Below are positions 53,251 to 62,853 of a stretch of DNA of 64,000 nucleotides, piece after piece; positions within the stretch are counted from its first letter, which is position 1; the number at the start of each line of letters is the position of its first letter. A program made the translations under genes and the position numbers. The notes beneath the pieces were generated by a model, which searched no databases, had not been told where the DNA came from, and was given only the letters and a program-made list of their open reading frames with translations. Source of the DNA: Piezodorus guildinii (taxonomy: Eukaryota; Arthropoda; Insecta; Hemiptera; Pentatomidae); contig CM041293.1 of the NCBI GenBank assembly GCA_023052935.1, forward strand, positions 177,249,600 to 177,313,599, in the 5' to 3' direction.

Positions 53251-54140
53251 TACTTTCACTTACTATATATATATTTATTAAGGGAAAGTATTACGATCGA
53301 GAAAATTTTCGAATTTCAATATTCAACGTAAATACACATTTTAGGGTCCTCTTAGTCCAAATAACCAAGTCCCGCAAAAAGGTCTGTGTGTGTGGTAACT
53401 CCCGGGTGGAAACGGTAAGCCCTATGAAACTGAAATTTCATATTTAAGACAACTATACGCCCGAGACGTTACAAAACTTTTTTCATCTAAATGAGCTTAC
53501 CAGAAGAGGCACTTTATACCATGCATTTTGCACCTTTTTTCGATTTTCTCGAAAACGGTTCCGACGATTTTCATTAAACTCGCTATGTCGATGTAAAATT
53601 AAATGGTCTTTAATATCATATAGTTTTCATTCTGATTAAAATAGTCTGACAGGACTTAAATGCCGATGCTTCAAATTTTCTTCCTCTAATGCACCTTTAA
53701 TTATGTAGATTCTATAAAAATTACTATATTATCTTGTTACCACTGATGGAAAAAGGTAAATATATAAATTGAATGAATTCGATACCCAACTACAGGAGAA
53801 AACTGAAAAAATATATTTTTTATGCAATTTTTTGTTTTTGAAAATAAGATCAGTAATATACATGTATGATATACCGTTGGAAAGCTTGATATTTTAGAAA
53901 AATATTATCTCATATACAAACTTTTAAAAGTTAATAGATTGATAAAAAGCCTATAAAACTAAGTGATTATTTTAGATAATAATATAATAGATTTTTTAAT
54001 AAAACACATGTTTCTATAGACATTCCATTTAATTAATTCTTTAATGGTTTCACTCATTTTTATCTCTAACTGTATTTGAAAATTCTTTAATTGATTCTAA
54101 AAACGGAGGTATGTGAAAGTCGTGTGTTGCCCGCACTAGA
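53251..54140 (-). mobile_element. Helitron-like element, full length
   Basis: On the minus strand it starts TCTAGTGCGGGCAACACACG at 54140 and ends near 53251 in the CTTTCACTTA inverse. The internal GGTCTGTGTGTG tract is present. About 890 bp. Confidence 0.7.
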
Positions 54141-54374
54141 TTTTTTGAACTAAATATTCCACGCTAATTTGATTTTAAGTTGTTTATATGTAAAGTGGAC
54201 TTTGATGTGAGGATTGCTAAACCATATACGAACAATCTGTGATGATTTTCATACACCCGCAAGACAAGTTAACTAGTTAAGTGTGCCGCAAATGGTATGT
54301 TATAGCCTGAGTCACGCGATATGCTCATGAGAGAAAACTGTCGTGAAACCAAGGTATTTGTCAAGAATTAATAC

Positions 54375-54673
54375 ACTTATAATTACTTTCAGTTGGATGA
54401 AGTTTAGAAAGTTATAAATGTCAATTTAAACCATTACGGTTCTCTCAAGAAATTAAAACTAACTGCAGAGATGGTAATTAGCAATTTGGGAACTAATTTT
54501 ATTAACTGTTTCAGTCGTGTGATTAGAGAAGGGAGAATTAGAGGTTTCTTTGCTGGAATAATGATTTGAATTAGAGAGAAAAGAATAAGATTCTTAGAAA
54601 TAGAAATGGATTTTTTTTTTTTTATTCTGGGACTAGGTCCCCTAAGAATAACTGGTTTGTACAGTATATGGAA
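54375..54673. repeat. Right arm of the 299-bp inverted repeat
   Basis: Exact inverse of 51245-51543 by eye. The T13 run is at 54611-54623. The LINE at 54613-55340 runs directly out of this arm. Confidence 0.85.
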
Positions 54674-55340
54674 ATATACATGTCTGGCCAACAGACAGAA
54701 GGAACATAATTAATAACTAATTACAATCATGGGTTAATATATGTGTGCATATCATAAACGCATATACACAAATATATCCAAAAAATATATACAATGATAA
54801 AATAAAAAATAAAAATTCTTAGAAAATATTTTGTTGAACGGAATTAAAAATAAATTAATAGATAACAACATTTAAATATATACGATGAACAAAAATTCTT
54901 CTTCTTTCAAAGTGTGATGTCAGGAATATAAATGTTACAGTTTCTAAGCGTCTTTTTGGGATAATAAAAGGTATTGGAAAAGTTGGGATTTGAATGAGGA
55001 GAGAGAAGCAGCATGGCGGATATGAGTAGGTAGAGAATTCCAGAAAGTAAAGGAGCGGACAAGGAGGGAACGATAAAAAGTTTTAGTTCTATGGGTAGGA
55101 AAGTAAAGGTCGGAATGGCGCGATCTTGTTTCAAGTGAGTGGACTGAAGATTTAAATTGGAGGATACTGTAAATGTATGGAGGGTGTTGGGGGTTAATGG
55201 TTTGGTAAAGGTATGATCCTAGGAAATATTATCTGCGGATAGAGGGAAGGAGCCACTTTGACTCGCCGTAAAAATGGGTCACATGAGACCTCTTCGGAGT
55301 ACTGAGGACAAATCTTTATTAGCTCTCGTGTAATATAATT
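54613..55340 (-). pseudogene. CR1/Jockey-like LINE, 5' truncated, reverse strand
   Basis: From the 3' end (tail and stem-loop at 54611-54655) up to about 55340. On the minus strand the segment equals the region of 21465-22190 (for example the inverse of GATCTTGTTTCAAGTGAGTG near 55121, and CCTAGGAAATATTATC near 55217). The reading frame is shifted, giving an unrelated-looking 75-codon frame at 54907-55134. Inactive. Confidence 0.65.
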
Positions 55341-55565
55341 GTTAGTGATATAATTAGTAGTAGAATCGATTTAGATTAGAGAAGAAATAACTATGTTTTA
55401 AAATATCCTCACCTTTCTTTTAAAATTAATATAATAAATAAATATAATTTAATATGAATAAAGTTGTAGGCCGATATTTAACTTTTATTAAATATTGATG
55501 CAAAACTTTTCAGCTGTTCAATGCCATCTTCAATTGCATAAGAACAATTTTATCTGCAAGTACAA
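55340..55565. other. AT-rich sequence with a degraded hammerhead-like motif
   Basis: On the minus strand near 55505-55545, TTGAAGATGGCATTGAACAG is followed by CTGAAAAG, a decayed relative of the motif at 22940-23277. No gene is seen. Confidence 0.35.
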
Positions 55566-55568
55566 AAA

Positions 55569-56213
55569 TCTGGTGCGGGCAACACACGACTTTCACTTAC
55601 CTCCATTTTTAAAATTAATGAAAGGATTTTCTAATACAGTTAGAGATTAAAATACGTGAAACCATTAAAGAATTAATTAAATTGAATTTATATAGAAACA
55701 TGTGTTGTATTTAAAAAATTATTATATTATTATCTAAAATAATCAGTTTTATCGGCTTTTCATCACTCTTTATTAACTTTTACAAGTTTGTGCATTAGAT
55801 AATATTTATTCTAAAAGCTTTAGCTTTCCAATGGTATATTATACGTGTATGTTACTGTTCAGATGTTCAAAAATAAAAATATTTTTTCAGTTTTCTCCTT
55901 TAGTTAGATATCGAATTGGTTCAACTTATATATTTATGTGTTTTTCATCGGTGGTAACAAGATAATATATTAATTTTTACAAAATCTACAAAATTAAAGG
56001 TACTTTACAGGAAAAAAAAATGTAAAATATCGGCATTTAAGCCCCGTCTGATCGTTTTAATCCAAATGAAACCTAAATGATATTAAAGTCCATTAAATTT
56101 TACATCGATATAGCGAGTTTAATCACAGTCATCGGATCCGTTTTCGAGAAAATCGAAAAAAGGTGCAAAATGCATGGTATAAAGTGGCTCTTCTGGTAAG
56201 CTCATTTTGATGA
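55569..56213 (+). mobile_element. Helitron-like element, 3' truncated
   Basis: Starts TCTGGTGCGGGCAACACACG and follows the family to GCTCTTCTGGTAAGCTCATT near 56213, where unrelated sequence begins. Confidence 0.65.
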
Positions 56214-56655
56214 TTAAAAATTATCAACTTCATAATTATACCATGAAACTTATATAACGATACAAAATGTTCATTAAAATAAATAAAATTTATGAAGTAG
56301 AAATGTTAATAATCTATAATACGATTAACGTTAGATTCCTAAAAAATAGATAAAAAACAATTAAAAATTCTACTATATAAATGAATAACTGTGAAAGAAA
56401 TCAGGTGATGTTGATCAAAGTTAAAATTCAATTAAAATATGAGAATGAAAAATCACAAATTAATTTTAAAAATGTGAAAATTACATAAGGTGAGAGGGTT
56501 CTTACACCCAGTAGCGTTATGTCTTAATAGGATGCCAATGAAAGAGGGGAGAAGGGTGTTAAAATTAAAATGCCGAATCATTTGCTGAAATATAAATGTT
56601 TTAAAAAGAAAATCTAATTACCATACGATGAATGTCATTCAGAAGTTATCTCTTA
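56214..56655. other. AT-rich sequence, nothing seen
   Basis: No open frame or repeat end is recognised between two Helitron-like copies. It might be an insertion that separated or truncated them. Confidence 0.35.
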
Positions 56656-57320
56656 TACCCGCAAAAAGGTCTGTGTGTGTGTGGTATTTCATATTTAAGA
56701 CAACTATAAGCCCGAGATATTACAGAATTTTTTTAAATAAAAACCAGCTTACCAAAAGAACCACTTTATACCAAGCATTTTACACCTTTTCATGATTTTC
56801 TCAAAAACGGCTCTAACGATTTTGATTAAACTCGCTATATCGATGTAAAATTAAATAGGCTTTAATATCATGTAGGTTTTATTCTGATTAAAATGGTCTG
56901 ACAGGGCTTAAATGCCGATATTTTAAATTTTCTTCCCCTATAGTACCTTTAATTTTGTAGATTCAATAAAAATAACTATATTATCTTGTTAACGCTGATG
57001 AAAAACAAGTAAATATATAAATTGAATAAATTCGATACCCAAAAAATATTTTTTTAATGCAATTTTTCGTTTTTTACTTAAGAGCAGTAATATACATGTA
57101 TGATATACCGTTGGAAAGCTAAAGATTTTAGAAAAATATTATCTCATACACAAGCTTTTAAAAGTTAACAGATAGTGATAAAAAACCCAATTAAACTAAG
57201 TGACTGTTTTCGATAATAATATAATCGACTTTTTAATAAAACACATGTTTCTATAGAAATTACATTTAACTAATTCTTTAATGGTTTCACTCATTTTGAT
57301 CTCTTATTGTATTTGAAAAT
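56656..57320 (-). mobile_element. Helitron-like element, truncated both ends
   Basis: Contains CCCGCAAAAAGGTCTGTGTG at 56657 and the inner family sequence up to TTTCACTCATTTTGATCTC near 57300, but neither true terminus. Confidence 0.6.
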
Positions 57321-57922
57321 TATTATATCGATGTAAAATATAATGGGCTTTAATATGATGTAGGTTTCATTGTGATTGATTTAGTCTGACAGGGGTTGAA
57401 TGCCGATATTTTAAATTCTCTTCCTCTAAACTATATTTCATTTTGTACATTAAAAAAAAAAAAAAAAAAAAAAGAATAATGGTATTTTATCTATAAAATG
57501 GTTGGAATTAGAATTCCCTGATCTAACATAATAGAAGGACGGTTATATGTATATACAAGTTGAACGAATTTGATAACCAACAAATGGATAAAAAAGCAAA
57601 ACTATTTTGTATGCAATTTTTGTGTTTTTGATCATAAAAATAGTAATATAGACGTATAATATACCGTTGGAAAGAAAAAGGTTTCAGAAAAAATGTTATC
57701 TGATACAAAAAGTTGTAAAAGGTAATATAAAGTGACAATTATTCCTGATCAACCATTTAATGAAGTCACATTATTTAATCGAAATCATATGTTTCCAACG
57801 AAAATTACATCACGTTTTATTATAATCAAATTAAAATATTTTTTAAATTTGGTATATTTAATAGTTACTAAATTAATTTTAACAGTCGTGTTAATTGAAA
57901 GTCGTGTGTTGCTATTACCAGA
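57321..57922 (-). mobile_element. Second truncated Helitron-like copy, diverged
   Basis: The internal sequence (GGGCTTTAATATGATGTAGG) restarts directly after the previous copy, and the degraded 5' end GAAAGTCGTGTGTTGC...CCAGATT is at 57898-57924. An A run at 57452-57473 may mark a small insertion. Confidence 0.5.
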
Positions 57923-58347
57923 TTTTTTTCTCCTGAACATTTCCAGTTGAAAACTCGAATCCTAAAACTTTCACGGCCTTGTGTATTTTTCCTTACTTTT
58001 ATATTTTATTTATAATAAGTGGAAGAAATAAATAATAACGATCAATCGTTCCAGATGTTGTATTGACATAAAAAAAACGTATAAAAGAACCGTGCTCTGA
58101 AATATCCAGTGAAAACTATTCGTCGAAATTGAATCCCGTTTGCTAAACTTTACTCAATAGCTGTAGCAAAATAAAAATAAAATTCATCTACGATCCAATC
58201 ACAATTTATTATTCATCCAAGGTTTTACGACGGGTTAAGCCCGTACTAAAACGTGGTGGCCTGTTGCGAAGCTGTAAAACTTCTACGGCATTCCTCGTTT
58301 TTCTCTTATTGTGAGGATTATTTTATCTTGAAAACAACGCAGAAAAA

Positions 58348-59306
58348 TCTGGTGCGCGCAACACACGACTTCCACTTACTTTCGTTATTTATATCAATTT
58401 GAGAATTTTCAAACTGATTTAGAGACGAAAATAAATAGTTAAGGAATTATTTACATTAGATTTTAAAAGAAACATGTCTATCATATTATTATGTACGACA
58501 GTCAGTTTGTTTTATCGGCTTTTCATCACTCTCCGTTAATTTTTACAAATGTCCTAAATTGGACAGATTGTAATATTGTTCAATAAAGAATTGTTTCTAA
58601 AAAAAAAAAAAAAAAAAAATTTTTGCAATAGAATGTATAAGATAACATTTTTTATAAAATCTTTAGCATTCCAACGGTGTAATGTACATGTATATTATTG
58701 TTTTTAAGTTCGAAATAAAAATTAAAAAAAAAATGCATTAAAAAAATACTTTTGCAGTTTTCTCGTTTAGTAGGATTTCAAAATTCGTTCAACTTATATA
58801 TTTAACTGTTTTTTAGCAATGCTAATCAGACGATATGGTTACTTTTTTCGAATCTATAAAATTAAAGGTACTTTAGAGGAAGAAAATATGAAATATCGGC
58901 ATTTAAGCCATGTCAGACTATTTCAATCAGAATGAAACCATTAATCATATTAAAGCCTATTAAATCTTACATAGATATATAGAGTTGAATCAAAATCGTT
59001 ACAGCCGTTTTTATGAAAATCGTAAATAGGCGCAAAATGCACGGTAGCCGATTTTGATGAAGGAGTTGCTGTAACACTCGGGCGTATGGTTGTCTTAAAT
59101 ATAAATTTCAATTTCATAGGACTTTTCGTTTTCACGCTGGACTTACCACACACACACACGCACACACAGACCTTTTTGCGGGATTTAGTCATTGGGACTC
59201 AGGGGACCCTAAAAAGTTTATTTCCGTTAAAAACTGGAATTCGAAAATTTTCACGATCGCAATATTTTCCCTTACTATATATTTCATATATAGGTAAGTG
59301 AAAGTA
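58348..59306 (+). mobile_element. Helitron-like element with an A-tailed insertion
   Basis: TC end at 58348 (TCTGGTGCGCGCAACACACG), 3' end near 59306 (TAGGTAAGTGAAAGTAA), and an (AC)n tract at 59147. At 58545-58620 a piece ending in a 20-A run after CAATAAAGAATTG looks like a retroposed transcript end. Confidence 0.65.
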
Positions 59307-59384
59307 AAAAAGAATAGTAATTTTTTTTTTTATTTGTATTTTAATTAATTTTCGGTTAAGCTCATTTTATAATCTCATTACAAT

Positions 59385-60218
59385 CTTACTATATATAGTA
59401 AGGGAAAGTATTGCGATCGCGAAAATTTTTGAATTCCAGTTTTCAACGGAAATACACATTTTAGGGTCCCCTGAGTCCAAATAACAGAGTCCCGCAAAAA
59501 GCTCTGTGTGCGCAAGTGTGGTAATCCCGGGCGGAAATGGTAAGTCCTATGAAACTGAAATTTCATATTTAAGACAAATATACGCCTGAGACGTTACAAA
59601 ATCTTTTTCATCAAAATGAGCTTACCAGAAGAGCCACTTTATACCATGCATTTTGCACCTTTTTTCGATTTTCTCGAAAACGGTTCCGATGATTTTGATT
59701 AAACTCGCTATATCGATGTAAAATTTAATGGGCTTTAATATCAAGTAGGTTTCATTATGATTAAAATAGTTTCTCAGGGCTTAAATGCCGATATTTAAAA
59801 TTTTCTTTCTCTAAAGTACCTTTAATTTTGTTGATTCTATAAAACTAACTGTATTATCTTGTTACCACTGATGGAAAAAGGTAAATATATAAATTGAATG
59901 AATTCGATCCCGAACTAAAGGAGAAAACTGAAAAAAAAAAAATATTTTTTTAATGCAATTTTTTGTTTTTGAACATAAGAGCAGTAATATACATGTATGA
60001 TATACCGTTGGAAAGCTAAAGATTTTAGAAAGAATGTCATCTCATATCTCATAATAATAATATAATAGATTTTTTAATAAAACACATGTTTCTATTGAAA
60101 TTCCATTTAATTAATTTTTAATTGGTTTCACTCATTTTCAACTCTTACTGTATTTGAAAATTCTTTAATCGATTTTAAAAACGGAGGTAATTAAAAGTCG
60201 TGTGTTGCTCGCACCAGA
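59385..60218 (-). mobile_element. Helitron-like element, full length, opposite orientation
   Basis: 3' end near 59385 (CTTACTATATATAGTAAGG), 5' TC end at 60218. It lies 79 bp from the 3' end of the previous copy, so the two stand tail to tail. Confidence 0.65.
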
Positions 60219-60245
60219 TTTTTTTATTTTTTTGGTAGATAACAA

Positions 60246-60272
60246 TGGTTCATTATTGAAAATAATGAACCA
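60246..60272. repeat. Perfect 12-bp stem, 3-base loop
   Basis: TGGTTCATTATT at 60246-60257 and AATAATGAACCA at 60261-60272. It lies upstream of the non-LTR element's coding part. It could belong to its 5' UTR or to the flank. Confidence 0.7.
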
Positions 60273-60379
60273 AATACTTCATAAATGTAGTGCGAAACAC
60301 TGCTTAATTGGTAACATGCTTCAAAATATGACCTATCCTAAGATCCGTGATCAGACATTGATCAAATGTGAAGTCTGGT

Positions 60380-60625
60380 TTCAGCATTGGAAGAGAGAAG
60401 ACGTGGAGCTCGAGTTTCAGATAAGACTAAAACTTTCTTTCTTCTTTTCTTCTATTTCTATGTTTTCTTTAAATTAGATTTTCTTTTTACGAATTATAAG
60501 GATAATTATATATTTCTTTTCTCTATTCTTCATTTCTCTTTTACTATTATTATTTTTATTTTATTTTATTTTTGTGTGAGTGATAGTTTCTTTTAGTTTT
60601 CAATTACATATTACTTACTTTTTCT
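60380..60625 (+). other. Probable 5' UTR of the non-LTR element
   Basis: The composition changes at about 60383 (CATTGGAAGAGAGAAGACGT). AGACGTG at 60399-60405 resembles the downstream promoter element of Jockey/I-type LINEs, though its spacing from a clear initiator is not convincing. A T-rich part with no gene follows. Confidence 0.35.
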
Positions 60626-61864
60626 ATGGGTGATCCCATAGATCTTAATAGCCCAAAGGCTAAACGAAAAAGACCGCGAGGGAGAATTAAATTAATACCC
60701 GAGAATGCGAATTCTCAAATTTGTCCCTCCTTTCTAATTTTAGAAAGAGAGGATGAACAAAATTTTCAAAAAGTAACCCCGTTCTTTATTAATAAATTTC
60801 TATCAAATTTGGTAGGTGACTTAAAAATGATTAAAAAACTAAAAAATGGGACACTACTTATTGAAACAAAAAGTGGGAAACAATCGGAAGAGTTATTGAA
60901 ATGTAAAAACTTCGGGGGCCAGTTCCCCATACAGGTAACCCCCCATAATACTTTGAATTTTAGCAAAGGTGTGATTAGATGTCATGACCTTCAATTTCTT
61001 GAAATTGAAGAAATTAAAAACGAATTATCTACTGAAATAACGGATATAACAAGAATAAAAATTAAAAAGAATGGAAATGAAATATTAACCAACTCTTACA
61101 TCATAACATTCCCATCACCGAGAATCCCTGAAGAATTAAAAATAGGCTATTATACGGTCAAAGTACTCCATTATAATCCCCCACCATACAGATGTTTCAA
61201 TTGTTTAGGTTTCAATCATCCTACTAGGGATTGCAAGCAAACGCCTAAATGTATACAATGCGGGGAAAACAAACACGGAGATGTTAAGTGCACGCGGCCG
61301 CCCAGGTGTGCCAACTGTTACGGAGAGCACCATGCGCTAGACCGTACGTGTCCTATTTTCATTATGGAAAAAGAAATCAAATCGATTCAATCTGTTAATA
61401 AAATATCCCTAAATGAAGCAAAAAAAATATACAAAGAACAAAATCCATCAACATTTAAAAAATCATTTTCTGAAATTGCGAAAACAAAATCTTACAACAC
61501 GGAAAAAAAAGATATCGGCATTCAAACCGTTTCATTAGATATCATTGGAGAAAACAACATTGAAAACCAAAATACTTTAGCAAATCCCGAAACTCACCTT
61601 CCCCCTAATCCCACTCCCTCCCCTCCTCCCCTCCCTCCTAATCCTCCTCCCCTCCTCCCCACTCTCCCAGCGGACGCGCCGCTAGCGAACCTACCGGCCG
61701 AGCCTACACCTAGTAGTTCCAAGTATAGGAGCGACGGCCCCCCTCCACTTCCACCATCTGATAAGGCCGAAGGTACATCGATGACTGTAGACGAGAGCAC
61801 TGAGAGAGAATTTACTGTCGTTAATAACAAAAAACAGGGAAACCGGAAAACTAAAAAAACTTAA
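60626..61864 (+). CDS. Non-LTR retrotransposon ORF1 (nucleic-acid-binding Gag-like)
   Basis: 412 codons, ATG at 60626, stop TAA at 61862-61864. It binds element RNA to form the retrotransposition particle. The N-terminus is basic (AKRKRPRGRIKL). The middle contains GVIRCHDLQFLEIEEIKNEL and SYIITFPSPRIPEELKIGYY, conserved-looking text of I/Jockey ORF1 proteins. Three CCHC-type knuckles follow from about residue 190: CFNCLGFNHPTRDC, CIQCGENKHGDVKC and CANCYGEHHALDRTC. The C-terminal part is Pro-rich (about 325-355), then basic. The frame is intact, so the element may be recent. The following frame starts within the stop (TAATG). Confidence 0.88.
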   Translation: MGDPIDLNSPKAKRKRPRGRIKLIPENANSQICPSFLILEREDEQNFQKVTPFFINKFLSNLVGDLKMIKKLKNGTLLIETKSGKQSEELLKCKNFGGQFPIQVTPHNTLNFSKGVIRCHDLQFLEIEEIKNELSTEITDITRIKIKKNGNEILTNSYIITFPSPRIPEELKIGYYTVKVLHYNPPPYRCFNCLGFNHPTRDCKQTPKCIQCGENKHGDVKCTRPPRCANCYGEHHALDRTCPIFIMEKEIKSIQSVNKISLNEAKKIYKEQNPSTFKKSFSEIAKTKSYNTEKKDIGIQTVSLDIIGENNIENQNTLANPETHLPPNPTPSPPPLPPNPPPLLPTLPADAPLANLPAEPTPSSSKYRSDGPPPLPPSDKAEGTSMTVDESTEREFTVVNNKKQGNRKTKKT

Positions 61865-62853
61865 TGACTAATAACAATATAGAATTAATTAGGATTCACG
61901 TATATAAAAAACACTTTAAAATAAAATATTATACCACTATCCACTACCCTACAATAGACATATATTTTTGTTACTTCAAATATTTTCGCATAAATACTAA
62001 TAGACATAAATTAAAGGAAACTAACCAATACACCACTAACAATAACAATAACAACAATATTTACAGCTACCAAGGTATCTATTCATTCTTATCAGACATA
62101 ACAATAAACAATAACGCTTCATTCAATACTACTGTAGACAACAAACACCACAACCTACCTTTAATCAATTATAAGCAAAATAAACAATATTTTACATTAA
62201 CTCTGGAAAAATATGTTTCCCTTGTTCTATTAATATTTTTAATAATTTCTAAATTTTGCGGACATGAGTATTTGAACGCAAACGCGAAGATCTATGTACT
62301 TTTGAATGCAAAGCTGTACATGTCTAGAATCATGATTACTTATGTGTCTGTATACGTGCGTATTTGTGCTTATAATAATACATCTATAAGTACGTATATG
62401 AGTCTAAATGCTTATGGGAATATATCTTTTATCACCTTGTACGTCTTCTTATTTTATACATGTCGTGATTTTATATTATGTTATTTTATGGCATTTTGTT
62501 ATTTCATAGCATCTTCTTATTATATCATATTTTATTATTTTATAGAATGTTGTTATATAGAGTCATTTTATTGTTGTATAAACATATTATTTTATAGTCT
62601 ACTTATGGGGGATTATTATTATCAAGCAATACATTACTATTTATATATCAATAGAGAATCAAGGACTTACGTATTTATTGCGTTTTCACTATCAAAAATT
62701 TACATTATTTCAGAAAATTTTGCAAATACTACAATCTATATAAAAACATTTAAATTAATTGAAATGAGGAGGGAGAAAGAAATACTTTTTACTGTCCTAA
62801 TGTTAGTATTTTTGCTCACATATAATTACTCCAAAGATCACAAATATGGATAA
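61864..62853 (+). CDS. Extra 329-codon hydrophobic frame between ORF1 and ORF2
   Basis: ATG at 61864 overlaps the ORF1 stop (TAATG), and its TAA at 62851-62853 overlaps the start of ORF2 (ATG at 62846) by eight bases. In this AT-rich DNA a stop is expected roughly every dozen codons, so 329 open codons are unlikely by chance. The product is rich in Tyr, Ile, Asn and Phe. An Asn run lies near 58-65, hydrophobic stretches near 117-133 (YVSLVLLIFLIISKF), several at 187-247 (FLFYTCRDFILCYFMAFCYF), and one at 306-320 (ILFTVLMLVFLLTY). It looks like a multi-pass membrane protein. No known family is recognised. Part of the DNA is low complexity (TATTTTAT-like), so a biased non-coding spacer cannot be excluded. 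Confidence 0.5.
   Translation: MTNNNIELIRIHVYKKHFKIKYYTTIHYPTIDIYFCYFKYFRINTNRHKLKETNQYTTNNNNNNNIYSYQGIYSFLSDITINNNASFNTTVDNKHHNLPLINYKQNKQYFTLTLEKYVSLVLLIFLIISKFCGHEYLNANAKIYVLLNAKLYMSRIMITYVSVYVRICAYNNTSISTYMSLNAYGNISFITLYVFLFYTCRDFILCYFMAFCYFIASSYYIIFYYFIECCYIESFYCCINILFYSLLMGDYYYQAIHYYLYINRESRTYVFIAFSLSKIYIISENFANTTIYIKTFKLIEMRREKEILFTVLMLVFLLTYNYSKDHKYG

Noticed and set aside
60399..60405. AGACGTG as a definite downstream promoter element of the LINE
   Set aside because: The distance to the nearest initiator-like TCAG (60381) is too short for the usual spacing, so it is only mentioned.
61594..61830. Gly-rich minus-strand frame
   Set aside because: Antisense of the Pro-rich tail of ORF1.
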